Part shown: positions 8,875 to 17,572 of the stretch, in pieces
Layout: each line of letters opens with the position of its first letter
How positions within the stretch are numbered: position 1 is the first letter of the stretch
Origin: Pseudomonadota bacterium
Lineage (GTDB): Bacteria; Pseudomonadota; Gammaproteobacteria; Steroidobacterales; Steroidobacteraceae
Length of the DNA: 64,000 nt
Assembly (NCBI GenBank): GCA_023423935.1
Contig: JAFAEQ010000073.1
Span: forward strand, 124,001-188,000
Reading direction: 5' to 3'
The notes under the pieces: generated by a model
The model's input: the letters and a program-made list of their open reading frames with translations, nothing else
Databases searched by the model: none
What the model was told of the DNA's origin: nothing
Made by a program: the position numbers and the translations under genes

Positions 8875-10140
8875 CTACGCTGCAGCAGCCGCGAGCGCGG
8901 CTGCTTTGCGCAGCGACTCGGACTCGCTGAGCGTCATGAGCTTGTTCATCCTCGCGAGGAGGGGTTGAACGCATTGATCCCAGCGATACTGTTCGCGCAC
9001 CAGCGTGTGACCTGCATCGGCGAGCCGCTGTGCTTCCATCGGCTGAGACAGGAGCTTTGTTACCGAGGCCACCCACTCCTGTATGGATTCGGCAAGCATG
9101 AGGTGTTCCCCGTGCTTGGCCGCGATCCCGCCGAGCGCCGTAGGCGAGCAAACAACTGCAAGCCCATTGGCGAAGTAATCGAGCACCTTGTTCTTGATGC
9201 CTGCTCCAGTTCTCACGGGGCACACGCCGATGCGCGCGGTCGCTAGAGCCTGATGCAGGTCGGGAACGATTCCTTCGATGCGCACGCCTTTGATCGAGGC
9301 CAAGCGGCGGCGGGCAATGGCTCCGATCGGTCCAACGATCCTCAGCACCGCGTTGGGAAAACGCTGGCGCACGCCAGGCAGCACTTTCTTTGCGAAGAAC
9401 CAGGCAGCATCGAAATTCTGCAGGCTGCCCAAGTTGCCGACAAATACGATCTCCGCTTCGGCCCGACGAGACATCCGAACGGGGGTGCCGGAGCTCATGT
9501 CGCTACCGTTGGGGATGACGAGTGCGTGCGAAAGAGAGCTCGACGGGGACTTCGTCAGGTAGTCGAGATCGATGGCCGAGGTGAGAGAAACCAGATCGAA
9601 TCTTGCGGCGAGTCGGCGCTCGTAGGCTGCGAGCCGCTTTGCCTCGATTCGATACAGGAGCTGCCTTGGATCAAAGTAGTCCGCCTTGCTCTGCGTGACA
9701 CGTTCCATGCTCATGGAGATCGCATCCGTCATTTCGAGGACTCGCACCCCCGCGGCGCCTCCCGGGACGTACGTGGCCGTACGCACCAGGTGCGCGAGGA
9801 TCATGTCGTGATGAGGAGCGAGCAGATCGACCGCCTCCTGGAACTCAGGGCTGCGGTAGTAGGCGATCTGTAGAGGCTCTGCGGTAGGAATCGCGCCGAG
9901 CGTGTTGAAGAAGCGCTTCCAGGTCGGCAGCACGATTCGATGGATCTGACGGAAGACGCCATCGCAAGCGATCGGCGCCTGTTGCTCCGTTTTGGATCGG
10001 CACAGCGTCAGAAGCGTCAAGTCATGGTGCTTGGCGAGTTCACGAGCCATGCGATGGATGCGCAGCCGATCCCCCCCGATACCCACGTAAGGATCTCGAG
10101 GTGTCAACACTAGAATTCGGCGCCGCCTTATCTCTCGCAT
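8875..10140 (-). CDS. Glycosyltransferase, GT4-like, first gene of capsule operon
   Basis: GT-B glycosyltransferase (421 aa). The N-terminal domain begins ILVLTPRDPYVGIGGDRLR, the glycine-rich start of GT4 proteins. The C-terminal donor domain shows IVFVGNLGSLQNFDAAWFF, a VPDLHQAL helix and the block VRTGAGIKNKVLDYFANGL, typical of enzymes that build surface glycans. AAAGGA lies about 10 bp before ATG 10140. It is promoter-proximal in the minus-strand operon and ends 9 bp before kpsM. The donor and acceptor sugars are not predictable here. Confidence 0.85.
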   Translation of the reverse strand: MREIRRRRILVLTPRDPYVGIGGDRLRIHRMARELAKHHDLTLLTLCRSKTEQQAPIACDGVFRQIHRIVLPTWKRFFNTLGAIPTAEPLQIAYYRSPEFQEAVDLLAPHHDMILAHLVRTATYVPGGAAGVRVLEMTDAISMSMERVTQSKADYFDPRQLLYRIEAKRLAAYERRLAARFDLVSLTSAIDLDYLTKSPSSSLSHALVIPNGSDMSSGTPVRMSRRAEAEIVFVGNLGSLQNFDAAWFFAKKVLPGVRQRFPNAVLRIVGPIGAIARRRLASIKGVRIEGIVPDLHQALATARIGVCPVRTGAGIKNKVLDYFANGLAVVCSPTALGGIAAKHGEHLMLAESIQEWVASVTKLLSQPMEAQRLADAGHTLVREQYRWDQCVQPLLARMNKLMTLSESESLRKAAALAAAAA

Positions 10141-11398
10141 GTCCGTTTGGTCCTTTGGATAATTCTGAGCTAAGCCATTCCCTTAACAGTCGAACCGCTC
10201 GCTTGACAATTCTCTCGGCCGCAACACTCGTCAAAAGATGCTACGGGTTATGACACTTCAAAAACTTTGACGTGTGCTCAGTTTTTAGCCAGACATGAGC
10301 CGATGCCTTGCTCATATGAGATCGAATCACGCGAAACGTGCGCTCGTTCTCGAAGTTGGGTTCCGCGTGCGCCTGCATGACATCGGCACGCGGCGGAAAT
10401 CATGATCGATGTGATCCGGGTCACTCTCGTTGCCTCGCCAACGGTGAGCGGGCGAACGCTGTTGACGGGTCTCCAACCGCCACGCTTCGATATCGGATCG
10501 GAGTATCTGCAGCTCCGGCGCTCGACCGAGTCTCCGGGTCGTCGCAGACCCCGTGCTCGGGAAACCCTGGGTGCTTGGCGGCTCGTGGGGAGTGAAGCCC
10601 ACTGGGTGGTATGTCGCCCGCAACGACGTCTGATTGTTTTCTGGACCACGATGAAGATCGTCGATTCGTGATCTATGAAGCCGTAGGCATGCTTGCTCCT
10701 TGCGACGTCAGCACAGTGTTCGTGACCTCGTGGCTCAATTCGTCTCGAGTGTCCTGCAAGATGCATTCCTGCATCGAAGCTGCTCTGGTGTCGGCACGCT
10801 GACCACTATCGATCCGCAGCAATCCAACGGACGCACTGACACGTGTGTCGCTGCTTGCGTGATCAACCGCTCACCAGTCAACGGGAACGGCTCTTCCGAA
10901 CAAGCGAGCCCGGTCCAGGCGTTCGGCCTGATCAATGTCGACGCTTCTTACGTTTTGTGATCGAGCGCTGTTGGATCTATTGTCTCTTTCGCGCTCGTTT
11001 TCACCCGCGCTGAAATTATGTCCGGGCATGACACTTTGGGCAATGGGAAAACGTGTGGCCTTTGCAACTGAAAGCGAAGGTAACAACAGATTCATTTAAG
11101 AGGGGTGGGTGAGCGACGCTCAAACGTCTCGTCTATTGCCATAGCAAATGATCGCGACGGATCTCCACTTCCCCTGCAGGAGGCCGAACCGATCTCAGTT
11201 GTGAGCTGTAAGAGCCGTAGGCGGACTGAAGTTGTCAGGTGCGATGATGGAACGTTCTGTATCAACGTTGTCTTCTATCGCACCTACGATGGAGGGCGCA
11301 TGCCTGTGCTTGTCAATGGTCCCCGTCTTCGTTCGGTTCGACCAGCCACTACGCTGTCACGGGTAAGGGCCGCGGTGCGTGGCTCGAGCGGTGAACAG
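10141..11398. other. Gene-poor region upstream of the capsule operon
   Basis: About 1.26 kb between two minus-strand genes. The open frames here (for example 10278-10766 minus and 10402-10671 plus) resemble no family and have no convincing ribosome sites. Base composition is less GC-rich than the neighbours near 10140-10280 and 10960-11100. The region probably holds the capsule promoter and leader. It contains a CRP-like palindrome at 10410-10425 and two copies of ATGACACTT followed by ACGTGTG (10250-10276 and 11028-11057). Confidence 0.5.
10410..10425. promoter_or_regulatory. CRP/Clp-like palindrome
   Basis: TGTGA-N6-TCACT matches nine of ten positions of the CRP-family consensus TGTGA-N6-TCACA. 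It lies 270 bp upstream of the first capsule gene. In Xanthomonas the CRP homolog Clp controls exopolysaccharide genes, so a role here is plausible but only inferred. Confidence 0.4.
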
Positions 11399-12238
11399 TC
11401 AACGAGGAATCGATGCTCTCTCGCAGAGCTTCGTCGCCCGCGAGATCAGTTTCTCATTGCCCTTGACCGCCGGGTGCTCGGCGAATGCGGCCGTGGGTCC
11501 GCGCCAGCGCAGAGACTCGGTGTCTGTGAACAGTGGCGCGTCTGTGCGCAAGGTGGCGAGGCGCTTGAATAAGAGAGCGAGAGGTTGCTGGTCGCCGAGC
11601 ACGGAGGCGGGGAAATTCTCGAGCGCGCCGTGTTTCTCGATCAGGCGTGCGGCGCCGACTTTGCCGATGCCTTCGATGCCTGGATAGCCATCGGCTGTAT
11701 CGCCGACGAGTGCAAGGAAGTCCGGGATGCGCTCAGGATCGACACCGAACTTCTTGCGAACGGCCTCGGCGTTGCGAATCTCTTTCGCCTTGCGGTCGAC
11801 CTGCACGATCCGTTCGCCTTGTACACACTGCGCAAGATCCTTGTCGACCGTCCAGATGGAGATCTTCTCGACACGCTCATCGGCAGCGGCGAGATGTGCC
11901 GCGGAGGCCAGCGCATCGTCGGCTTCGAGCTCCACCATCGGCCACACGGCAACGCCCATCGCTGCGATTGCAGACTCGAGCGGATGAAATTGCGCGAACA
12001 GGGCAGGCTCGATGCCCTCGCCGGTCTTGTAGCCCGGCCACAGTTCGTTGCGAAAGGATTCGATAACGTGATCCGTAGCGACGCCCAGGTGTGTGGCGCC
12101 GCCTTCGATCATTTCGAGCAGCGTATTGAGTACGCCGACCGTCGCACCGAACGGCGCATCCTTGCCTTTGTTGAAGCGTCGCAGCCCGTAGAAGTGCCGG
12201 AACAGTTCGTAGGTGCCGTCGACGAGATGAATGATCAT
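11399..12238 (-). CDS. 5'-3' exonuclease / flap endonuclease-like protein
   Basis: PIN-like/H3TH 5'-nuclease (279 aa), the same fold as the N-terminal domain of DNA polymerase I but free-standing. Acidic metal ligands appear in IIHLVDGTYELF, LEADDALASAA and WTVDKDLAQCV. The helix-hairpin-helix is visible in LVGDTADGYPGIEGIGKVGAARLI. ATG 12238 gives the canonical start MIIHLVDGTY; a start 7 residues earlier is less likely. The leader immediately enters the inverted repeat at 12250-12371. Confidence 0.87.
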   Translation of the reverse strand: MIIHLVDGTYELFRHFYGLRRFNKGKDAPFGATVGVLNTLLEMIEGGATHLGVATDHVIESFRNELWPGYKTGEGIEPALFAQFHPLESAIAAMGVAVWPMVELEADDALASAAHLAAADERVEKISIWTVDKDLAQCVQGERIVQVDRKAKEIRNAEAVRKKFGVDPERIPDFLALVGDTADGYPGIEGIGKVGAARLIEKHGALENFPASVLGDQQPLALLFKRLATLRTDAPLFTDTESLRWRGPTAAFAEHPAVKGNEKLISRATKLCERASIPR

Positions 12239-12249
12239 GGGAGAGCGCG

Positions 12250-12371
12250 TAATTGACAATTAACAGTGGACAATTGACAACGAAAACACCTTCAACAGCA
12301 GACGGTCGCGCGTGCGCGCACCGATGTGTCCGTTTCTTCGTTGTCCATTGTCAATTGTCCATTATCAATTT
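12250..12371. repeat. Inverted pair of ATTGTC-type heptamer repeats
   Basis: The left arm (12250-12285) is built of words like ACAATTG/GACAATT. The right arm (12333-12371) reads ATTGTCC ATTGTCA ATTGTCC ATTATCA with 7-bp periodicity. The arms are reverse complements apart from a few mismatches, with about 47 bp between them, so a long hairpin can form. It lies between the exonuclease start and the M20 peptidase stop. Confidence 0.8.
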
Positions 12372-12377
12372 CTCAGT

Positions 12378-13808
12378 CTATTTTCCCGCGTACATCTTCA
12401 CCAGGCGGTGCAGGAACTCGCGGCCTTCGAGGACGGACTGGACTGGGATTCGTTCGTTGAGGCCGTGGGCGTTCGTGGTGGCGCCGTCGGAGAACATGCC
12501 GGAGACGCCGTAGGTTGGAATGCCCGCAGCCGTGAGGAAGCGGCCATCGGTGGCGCCGGAGGCTTGTGCTGGCACGATGGGCACGCCGGGGAACATGTCT
12601 TTCGTGAGGGCTTCGATCGGTCCCATGATTTCGCGGGTCAGGGGCGGTGGCGGGCCGGCCTTCTCGGGCGGTGCCTGGAAGTTCACCGTGACTTTTGGAT
12701 CGCCGACGACCTCGATCAGTCTCTGTCGAATCTCCTCGGGCGCGTGGCCTGGAAAGATGCGGCAGTTGACGTTCGCGCTGACGTGCTGGGGCAGGGCATT
12801 CGGCGCATGGCCGCCGTCGATCATGGTGGCCACACAGGTCGTATGCAGCATGCCGTTCAGCGATGGATCCTGTTTGATGCGATCGATGGCTGCTTTATCG
12901 CCCGTGGCGGCGGCCTTCATGTCTGCACCTTTGTCGCCGCCCGTGATCTCCCCGAAGCGGGTGAGATAGGCGCGTGTGGTGTCGTTGAATTCGATCGGGA
13001 ATTCGAACGCGGCGATCTTCGCGAGCGCGCGGGCCATTCGATAGATCGCGTTGTCCGGCGTCGGACGGGCCGAGTGCCCGCCTGCGTTCACGGTTTCGAG
13101 CGTGAAATCCTGATACAACTTCTCGCCGGCCTGAATGCCGTTGTAGAGATACTTGCCTGTCGCACCGTCGAGTCGACCGCCACCGCCCTCATTGAGCACG
13201 AACGCGGCATCCATCAACTCGCGGTGATTCTCGATCAGGTAGTTGACGCCGTTGAAGACCGTCGGTGTCTCTTCGCCACAGGTGAGCGCAAGCCTGATGC
13301 TGCGTTTGGGCCGATAGCCCTCGCGTTTGAAACGGACCATCGAATCGGTGAACACGGCAGCCATCGCCTTGTCGTCGGCAGCACCGCGCGCATAGAAATA
13401 GCCGCCCTCTTCGGTGAGCTTGAACGGGTCGCGCTCCCAGTCTTCTGCCTTCGCTTCGACCACATCGATATGAGCGAGCAGCATGATCGGCTTGAGGCTT
13501 GCATCGGTGCCCGGCAGCGTAGCGATCAGATTGCCGTCCTTGGGACGGTTGGGCGGCGCGATCACCACAGCGTCGCCTTGCGGATAGCCGGCCTGGAGCA
13601 ATCGGGCTCGCATCGCGTTCGCGGCCTCGGTGCACGATCCTGAAGAGAGCGTCGTGTTGATCTCGACCAGTTCGCGATAGAGCTCGCGGAATTCCGCTTC
13701 CCCGGCGCGTGCCTGTTTGGACGCGCTGGTCAGTCTGCTCGCGTGCAGATCGGCAGCATGGACTGAAGGAATCAACAGGGCGAGAACTGCGGCGGACACC
13801 AGGCGCAT
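12378..13808 (-). CDS. Secreted M20 family metallopeptidase
   Basis: Zinc-dependent exported peptidase or carboxypeptidase (476 aa). A signal peptide (MRLVSAAVLALLIPSVHAAD) is followed by the M20 metal-ligand motif PIMLLAHIDVVEAKAEDW (H, D) and YARGAADDKAMAA (second Asp). CGEETPTVF holds the catalytic glutamate, and the dimerisation lid and C-terminal histidine region NAHGLNERI follow. The start at 13808 gives the signal peptide directly. It is divergent from the serine hydrolase at 13981. Confidence 0.9.
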   Translation of the reverse strand: MRLVSAAVLALLIPSVHAADLHASRLTSASKQARAGEAEFRELYRELVEINTTLSSGSCTEAANAMRARLLQAGYPQGDAVVIAPPNRPKDGNLIATLPGTDASLKPIMLLAHIDVVEAKAEDWERDPFKLTEEGGYFYARGAADDKAMAAVFTDSMVRFKREGYRPKRSIRLALTCGEETPTVFNGVNYLIENHRELMDAAFVLNEGGGGRLDGATGKYLYNGIQAGEKLYQDFTLETVNAGGHSARPTPDNAIYRMARALAKIAAFEFPIEFNDTTRAYLTRFGEITGGDKGADMKAAATGDKAAIDRIKQDPSLNGMLHTTCVATMIDGGHAPNALPQHVSANVNCRIFPGHAPEEIRQRLIEVVGDPKVTVNFQAPPEKAGPPPPLTREIMGPIEALTKDMFPGVPIVPAQASGATDGRFLTAAGIPTYGVSGMFSDGATTNAHGLNERIPVQSVLEGREFLHRLVKMYAGK

Positions 13809-13885
13809 GGACGATGATCTCGACGAGGTGGAGCGTCGAGGATAGTCGGCAGCGTCGCCGCTCGCTACTTTTTGTCCCGCCAAAG

Positions 13886-13916
13886 TTGACTGGCGTGTGC
13901 GGGCATTTGCCATACT
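13886..13916 (+). promoter_or_regulatory. Candidate extended -10 promoter
   Basis: TTGACT (13886-13891) precedes CATACT (13911-13916) with a long 19-bp spacer. A TG sits one base before the -10 hexamer, giving an extended -10. It would serve the serine hydrolase gene at 13981. Weak evidence. Confidence 0.3.
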
Positions 13917-13980
13917 GGAGTCAAATCACACGTCCGGCCGTGTCGCTCACGACCGCTCGCTCAGTCCAGAGCCAGGGGGA

Positions 13981-15276
13981 ATGATGATTCGTTCGCGCAT
14001 ACCTGCTGTCATCGTGTCCATTGTCCTGTCGACGGCGCTGTTCGATCCCGCTGCGGCACGACCGGTCGCGTCCTCGGGTATTGCGAGCGTCGCGACCATC
14101 GACAAACAACGCATCGATGAGGCGCTCGGTGGGCTCGTGAAGTCGGGTGCGCTGGTCGGCGTCTCTGCGCTTATCTTTCAGGATGGACGCGAGGCGTACT
14201 TCGGTGCGTTCGGACAGGCAGATCGCGAAGCCAGGCGGCCCATGGCACGGGACACGCTCGTGCAGATCTATTCGATGACAAAGCCGATCACCGGCGTCGC
14301 TCTCATGACGCTTTACGATCAAGGCAAATTCCAGCTCGAAGACCCGCTTGCCAAGTACCTGCCGGAGTTCGCCGATGTTCGTGTTTATGCAGGCACGGAT
14401 GTGAAGGGCAAGCAGATCCTCGTGCCGCCACATCGCCCCATCACGATGCGTGATGTTCTGCGCCATACCACCGGCATGTACGGCAGCGCCGATACGGGTC
14501 CGGTGAGCGAGCTGTATCGCAAGGTGGACGCGGACAATTTTTCGAACACGCTTGCCGAAGAGGTGCGTCGTCTCGCCACCGTGCCGCTGCTGTATCAGCC
14601 AGGTACGCGCTGGCTCTATTCGCCCGCGACAGAAGTGCAGGCGCGGCTCGTGGAGGTGCTGTCAGGTCAGCCGTTCGACGAGTATCTGCAGCAACACATC
14701 TTCGGTCCGCTCGGGATGAAAGATACGCGCCATGGCGTTGCGGATTGGAAACGCATGGCCGCGCTCTATACGCGCACCGACGATGGCGTCATGACGCGTA
14801 CGCCCGACTCGGAAGCGTTCCGATTGGTCGGCAAGGACTGGCCGCTCAAGCCCGGCAGCTGGGGCCTGACTTCGACGCTCGATGACTACATGCGCTTCGC
14901 ACGCATGTTGCTGAACGATGGCGAGCTCGATGGCGTGCGTATCCTGAAGCCAGCGACAGTGCGTCTCATGGCCAGCGATGCGATGCCCGCGGAGGTCACG
15001 GATGTCTCGTGGCTGCCGAGCAAAGGGCAGGTGGGCTTCGGGATGGACTTCGCGGTGCGCATTGCGCGGCCGAAGAACGCGGCTGAAGCGTCGGGCGAGA
15101 TCGGCGAATACTTCTGGGACGGCTACGCGAACACGCTCTTCTGGGTGGATCCGATCAACCGCATCACCGCCGTGCTGTTCACGCAGTACACGCCCTTCGG
15201 CCGCGTGCCACTGCACAAGGCCTTCCGCGATGCTGTCTACTACGATGATTCCTCGGCGGCTGCGCCTCGGGAGTGA
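13981..15276 (+). CDS. Exported beta-lactamase-fold serine hydrolase (class C-like)
   Basis: Penicillin-binding-protein-like esterase or peptidase (431 aa) with an N-terminal signal (IPAVIVSIVLSTALFDPAAA). The nucleophile motif S-x-x-K is seen in IYSMTKPITGVAL, with the usual downstream LRHTTGM and the tyrosine block WLYSPATEVQARLVE. The C-terminal FWDGYANTLFWVDP may stand where HxG normally lies. The start is supported by AGGGGG 2-8 bp upstream. Such proteins are often esterases rather than antibiotic-hydrolysing enzymes; no substrate can be assigned. Confidence 0.85.
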   Translation: MMIRSRIPAVIVSIVLSTALFDPAAARPVASSGIASVATIDKQRIDEALGGLVKSGALVGVSALIFQDGREAYFGAFGQADREARRPMARDTLVQIYSMTKPITGVALMTLYDQGKFQLEDPLAKYLPEFADVRVYAGTDVKGKQILVPPHRPITMRDVLRHTTGMYGSADTGPVSELYRKVDADNFSNTLAEEVRRLATVPLLYQPGTRWLYSPATEVQARLVEVLSGQPFDEYLQQHIFGPLGMKDTRHGVADWKRMAALYTRTDDGVMTRTPDSEAFRLVGKDWPLKPGSWGLTSTLDDYMRFARMLLNDGELDGVRILKPATVRLMASDAMPAEVTDVSWLPSKGQVGFGMDFAVRIARPKNAAEASGEIGEYFWDGYANTLFWVDPINRITAVLFTQYTPFGRVPLHKAFRDAVYYDDSSAAAPRE

Positions 15277-15282
15277 AAGCCC

Positions 15283-15739
15283 AGATCTCCACGGGGATCA
15301 CTGGGTCGGGAAAGAGCGAATTTCACACAGAGATCACAGAGGGCACAGAGTTCCAAGAGCTGGGCCGACACGTCAGTGCCCCATCACCGCCATCACCGCC
15401 ATTGCTCTCATCACTCGGATAAGAATCAGATCTCCACGGGGATCGCGGGGGTCACAGGGTCGGAGAAGATCCGGAGTTCACACAGAGATCACAGAGACCA
15501 CAGATTTCAAGAGAGGGACGCGTCAGCGCCCCTTCACTACCATCACCGCCATCACTCGCATCACTTGGATAAGAATCAGATCTCCACGGGGATCACGGGG
15601 GTCACAGGGTCGGAGAAGATCCGGAGTTCACACAGAGATCACAGAGTACACAGAGTTCAAGAGCGGGACGCGTCAGCGCGCCATCACTGCCATCACTGCC
15701 ATCACTTTCATCACTGCTATCACTGCCATCACTTCCAAG
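15283..15739 (+). repeat. Tandem array of the composite nonamer repeat (three units)
   Basis: Three units begin at 15283, 15428 and 15578 (spacings 145 and 150 bp), each starting AGATCTCCACGGGG. Within a unit are blocks of 9-bp words: CACGGGGNN x2-3, CACAGAGNN x3, a GACGCGTC-containing spacer, and CATCACNNN x4-6. Units end in GATAAGAATC. The third unit has extra CATCAC words and stops one base before the ATG of the deacetylase. No gene lies in this 460-bp stretch, although several frames are free of stops. Confidence 0.9.
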
Positions 15740-16639
15740 ATGAAAATCATTCTCCCTTTGCTGCTCACGTTTATTGCTCATGTCGCGTTGGCTGAGAAGC
15801 TGGCAATTACGTTCGATGATCTGCCGCTCAATGGGTCGTTGCCGGCGGGGATGACCGAGGTGGATATCGTGAAGGCGGTGCTGCCTATCCTGAAGGCGAC
15901 ACAAGGGCCGCCGGTGTATGGATTCATCAATGCGAGGAAGCTCGAGGGGAATCGCGATGCTGCGGAGGCGCTCAAGCTCTGGGTTCAGGGCGGGCAACTC
16001 GTGGCGAATCACACGTACTCGCATCTCGACCTGACCAAGAGCACCCCTGCGGAGTTTCGGCGCGAGATTCTGATGAACGAGCCGGCGTTACGCTTACTGT
16101 CTACGAAGGACGATTGGCGGTACTTCAGATATCCGTACCTGCATGAGGGCGACACGCTCGAGAAACGGCATGAGGTGCGAGCGATGCTGCACGAGCTCGA
16201 CTATTCAATCGCGCAAGTCACGCTGGATCACGAGGACTATCTATGGAACAGCGCGTATGCGCGCTGTCTCGACAAGAAGGACGAGAAGGCCATCGCCTGG
16301 CTGCGCAGCAGCTATCTGCAAACCGCCGAAGCGTATTTCCAGCTGCAGCGACAGCTCGCGCAGCAGGTGTACGGGCGCGAAATCAATCACGTGCTTCTGC
16401 TGCATCTGGGCGCATTCAGCTCCGAGATTCTTCCCGATCTGTTCAAGCTGCTGGCGAGACAAGGATTCACCCTGGTGTCGCTCGAAGAAGCACAGCGCGA
16501 TCTCGCATACAGCGTCGACCCCGACTTCGCCGCAACCAACACAGGCACGCTGCTCGAACAGCTCATGGATGCGCGCAAGCTCACGTATCCGCAGGTTCCG
16601 CCGAAGCCTCGGACTGAGCTTGCTGGGATTTGTCAGTGA
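15740..16639 (+). CDS. Exported polysaccharide deacetylase (NodB-like)
   Basis: Probable metal-dependent deacetylase of carbohydrate esterase family 4 (299 aa). A signal peptide (MKIILPLLLTFIAHVALAE) precedes LAITFDDLP, the first NodB motif with the catalytic and metal-binding Asp pair. NHTYSHLDLTK then gives the H-x3-H metal ligands, and YFRYPYLHEG is motif 3. The ATG at 15740 is preceded directly by CATCAC repeat words, with no visible Shine-Dalgarno sequence. The same frame stays open upstream through the repeat, but that translation is low-complexity. Confidence 0.88.
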   Translation: MKIILPLLLTFIAHVALAEKLAITFDDLPLNGSLPAGMTEVDIVKAVLPILKATQGPPVYGFINARKLEGNRDAAEALKLWVQGGQLVANHTYSHLDLTKSTPAEFRREILMNEPALRLLSTKDDWRYFRYPYLHEGDTLEKRHEVRAMLHELDYSIAQVTLDHEDYLWNSAYARCLDKKDEKAIAWLRSSYLQTAEAYFQLQRQLAQQVYGREINHVLLLHLGAFSSEILPDLFKLLARQGFTLVSLEEAQRDLAYSVDPDFAATNTGTLLEQLMDARKLTYPQVPPKPRTELAGICQ

Positions 16640-16664
16640 GAGGCGGTCATCGGATGGAAGACCG

Positions 16665-16890
16665 GACCTCCACGGGGGACACGGGGGCACAGGGGTCGGA
16701 GAAGAGTTCGGAGTTCACACAGAGATCACAGAGCGCACAGAGTTCAAGAGAGCACAGAGTTCAGAGAGGGATGCGTCAGTGCCTCACTTACATCACTGTC
16801 ATCACTTTCATCACCCGGATCAAAGACCCGGATCTCCATGGGGTGCACGGGGGCACAGGGTTTGGAGAAGCAGAGATCACAACGAGGATC
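16665..16890 (+). repeat. Composite nonamer repeat, two degenerate units
   Basis: One unit runs from 16665 (CTCCACGGGGGACACGGGGG, CACAGAG words, CATCAC words). A shorter second unit starts near 16831 (ATCTCCATGGGGTGCACGGG) and decays after about 60 bp. It lies directly downstream of the deacetylase stop and faces the inverted copy at 17145-17285. Confidence 0.8.
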
Positions 16891-16948
16891 AGACACTGCC
16901 AACCACCTGCGGCTCCCGTTTTGGCCAGGCCATGGCCTTGACTTACGG

Positions 16949-17040
16949 CGGTCCAGCTTCAGCTGGATAAACGCCGTCTGACTCCCTGTGGGTCCGGCTT
17001 CAGCCGGACAAAGAAGTTCGACTAAAGTCGAACCCACAGC
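16949..17040. repeat. REP-like palindromic element
   Basis: Successive short hairpins: GGTCCAGCTTCAGCTGGAT (16950-16968), then GTCCGGCTTCAGCCGGAC (about 16991-17009), then GTTCGACTAAAGTCGAAC (about 17015-17034), the last two framed by GTGGG and CCCAC. This layout resembles REP/BIME-like elements of Xanthomonadales and pseudomonads. Confidence 0.65.
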
Positions 17041-17144
17041 GGAAGAGACAGGCTCTGCGCGGGAGTGACGAGGGGAATGGCAGACTGTGACCTCTGTGTT
17101 TCCCTCGTGAACCCTGCGATCCCGTCGAGATCTGGTTCTTCGAT

Positions 17145-17285
17145 CCCGTGATGAAAAGTGATGGCAGTGATGTGAGTGATGTGGCGCTGACGTGTCGCTC
17201 GCCGAATCTCTGTGTCCTCTGTGACCTCTGTGTGAAATCCGGATTCTTCCCCGTGCACCCCGTGATCCCCGTGGAGATCCGGTCC
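17145..17285 (-). repeat. Composite nonamer repeat, inverted unit
   Basis: Reverse-complement copy of the composite unit: GTGATGNNN words (17151-17190), then CTCTGTG words (17210-17235), then CCCCGTG words ending GTGGAGATC. With 16665-16890 it forms an inverted pair around the REP-like element. Confidence 0.8.
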
Positions 17286-17320
17286 TCTCGAAGGCGTCGT
17301 GCGCCTTCAATCCGCGAAGC

Positions 17321-17512
17321 TCAATGGGTCTTGCGCTTCGCGGTCTTTGCACGCTCACTCCCAGGGCGACGTGCTTCGGGTGGACTTGCGGTGGCTTCCT
17401 TGCGGCGCTGCTGCGCCTTCACGTTCTTGCTGAGCACGTCCTTCATCGTGCCCGGCGTCTTGTTCGCGAGCCTGTCATGCAGGTTGTTCGTACGGGTGTA
17501 TCGATCGGCCAT
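17321..17512 (-). CDS. Small basic hypothetical protein
   Basis: A 63-residue Lys/Arg-rich protein with no recognised domain (it includes NVKAQQRRKEA and a KRKTH end). A strong GGAGG lies 4 nt before ATG 17512, which is why it is accepted despite its size. It lies 60 bp downstream of the DUF763 gene on the same strand, so co-transcription is likely. The composition suggests nucleic-acid binding, but that is a guess. Confidence 0.6.
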   Translation of the reverse strand: MADRYTRTNNLHDRLANKTPGTMKDVLSKNVKAQQRRKEATASPPEARRPGSERAKTAKRKTH

Positions 17513-17572
17513 AACGCCTCCAGGATGCTGCGACTTCCTTTTATTAAGTGCAGCCGCGCGCAGGCAGTTCCC

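Noticed and set aside
10402..10671. Plus-strand 89-codon open frame over the CRP-like site
   Set aside because: No homology recognised and no ribosome site; its first codons overlap the palindrome.
10278..10766. Long minus-strand open frame (162 codons) in the capsule upstream region
   Set aside because: Arg/Ser/His-rich translation without a family, no ribosome site, and competing open frames on both strands; typical of GC-rich non-coding DNA.
14978..15739. Open frame fusing the end of the serine hydrolase region to the deacetylase through the repeat
   Set aside because: The upstream part is a shadow frame of the hydrolase and the repeat translation is low complexity. The signal peptide at 15740 marks the true start.
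15376..15795. His-rich open frame within the tandem repeat
   Set aside because: Product of the 9-bp words (HRDH/HHCHH-like); several frames are equally open, so this reflects repeat composition, not a gene.
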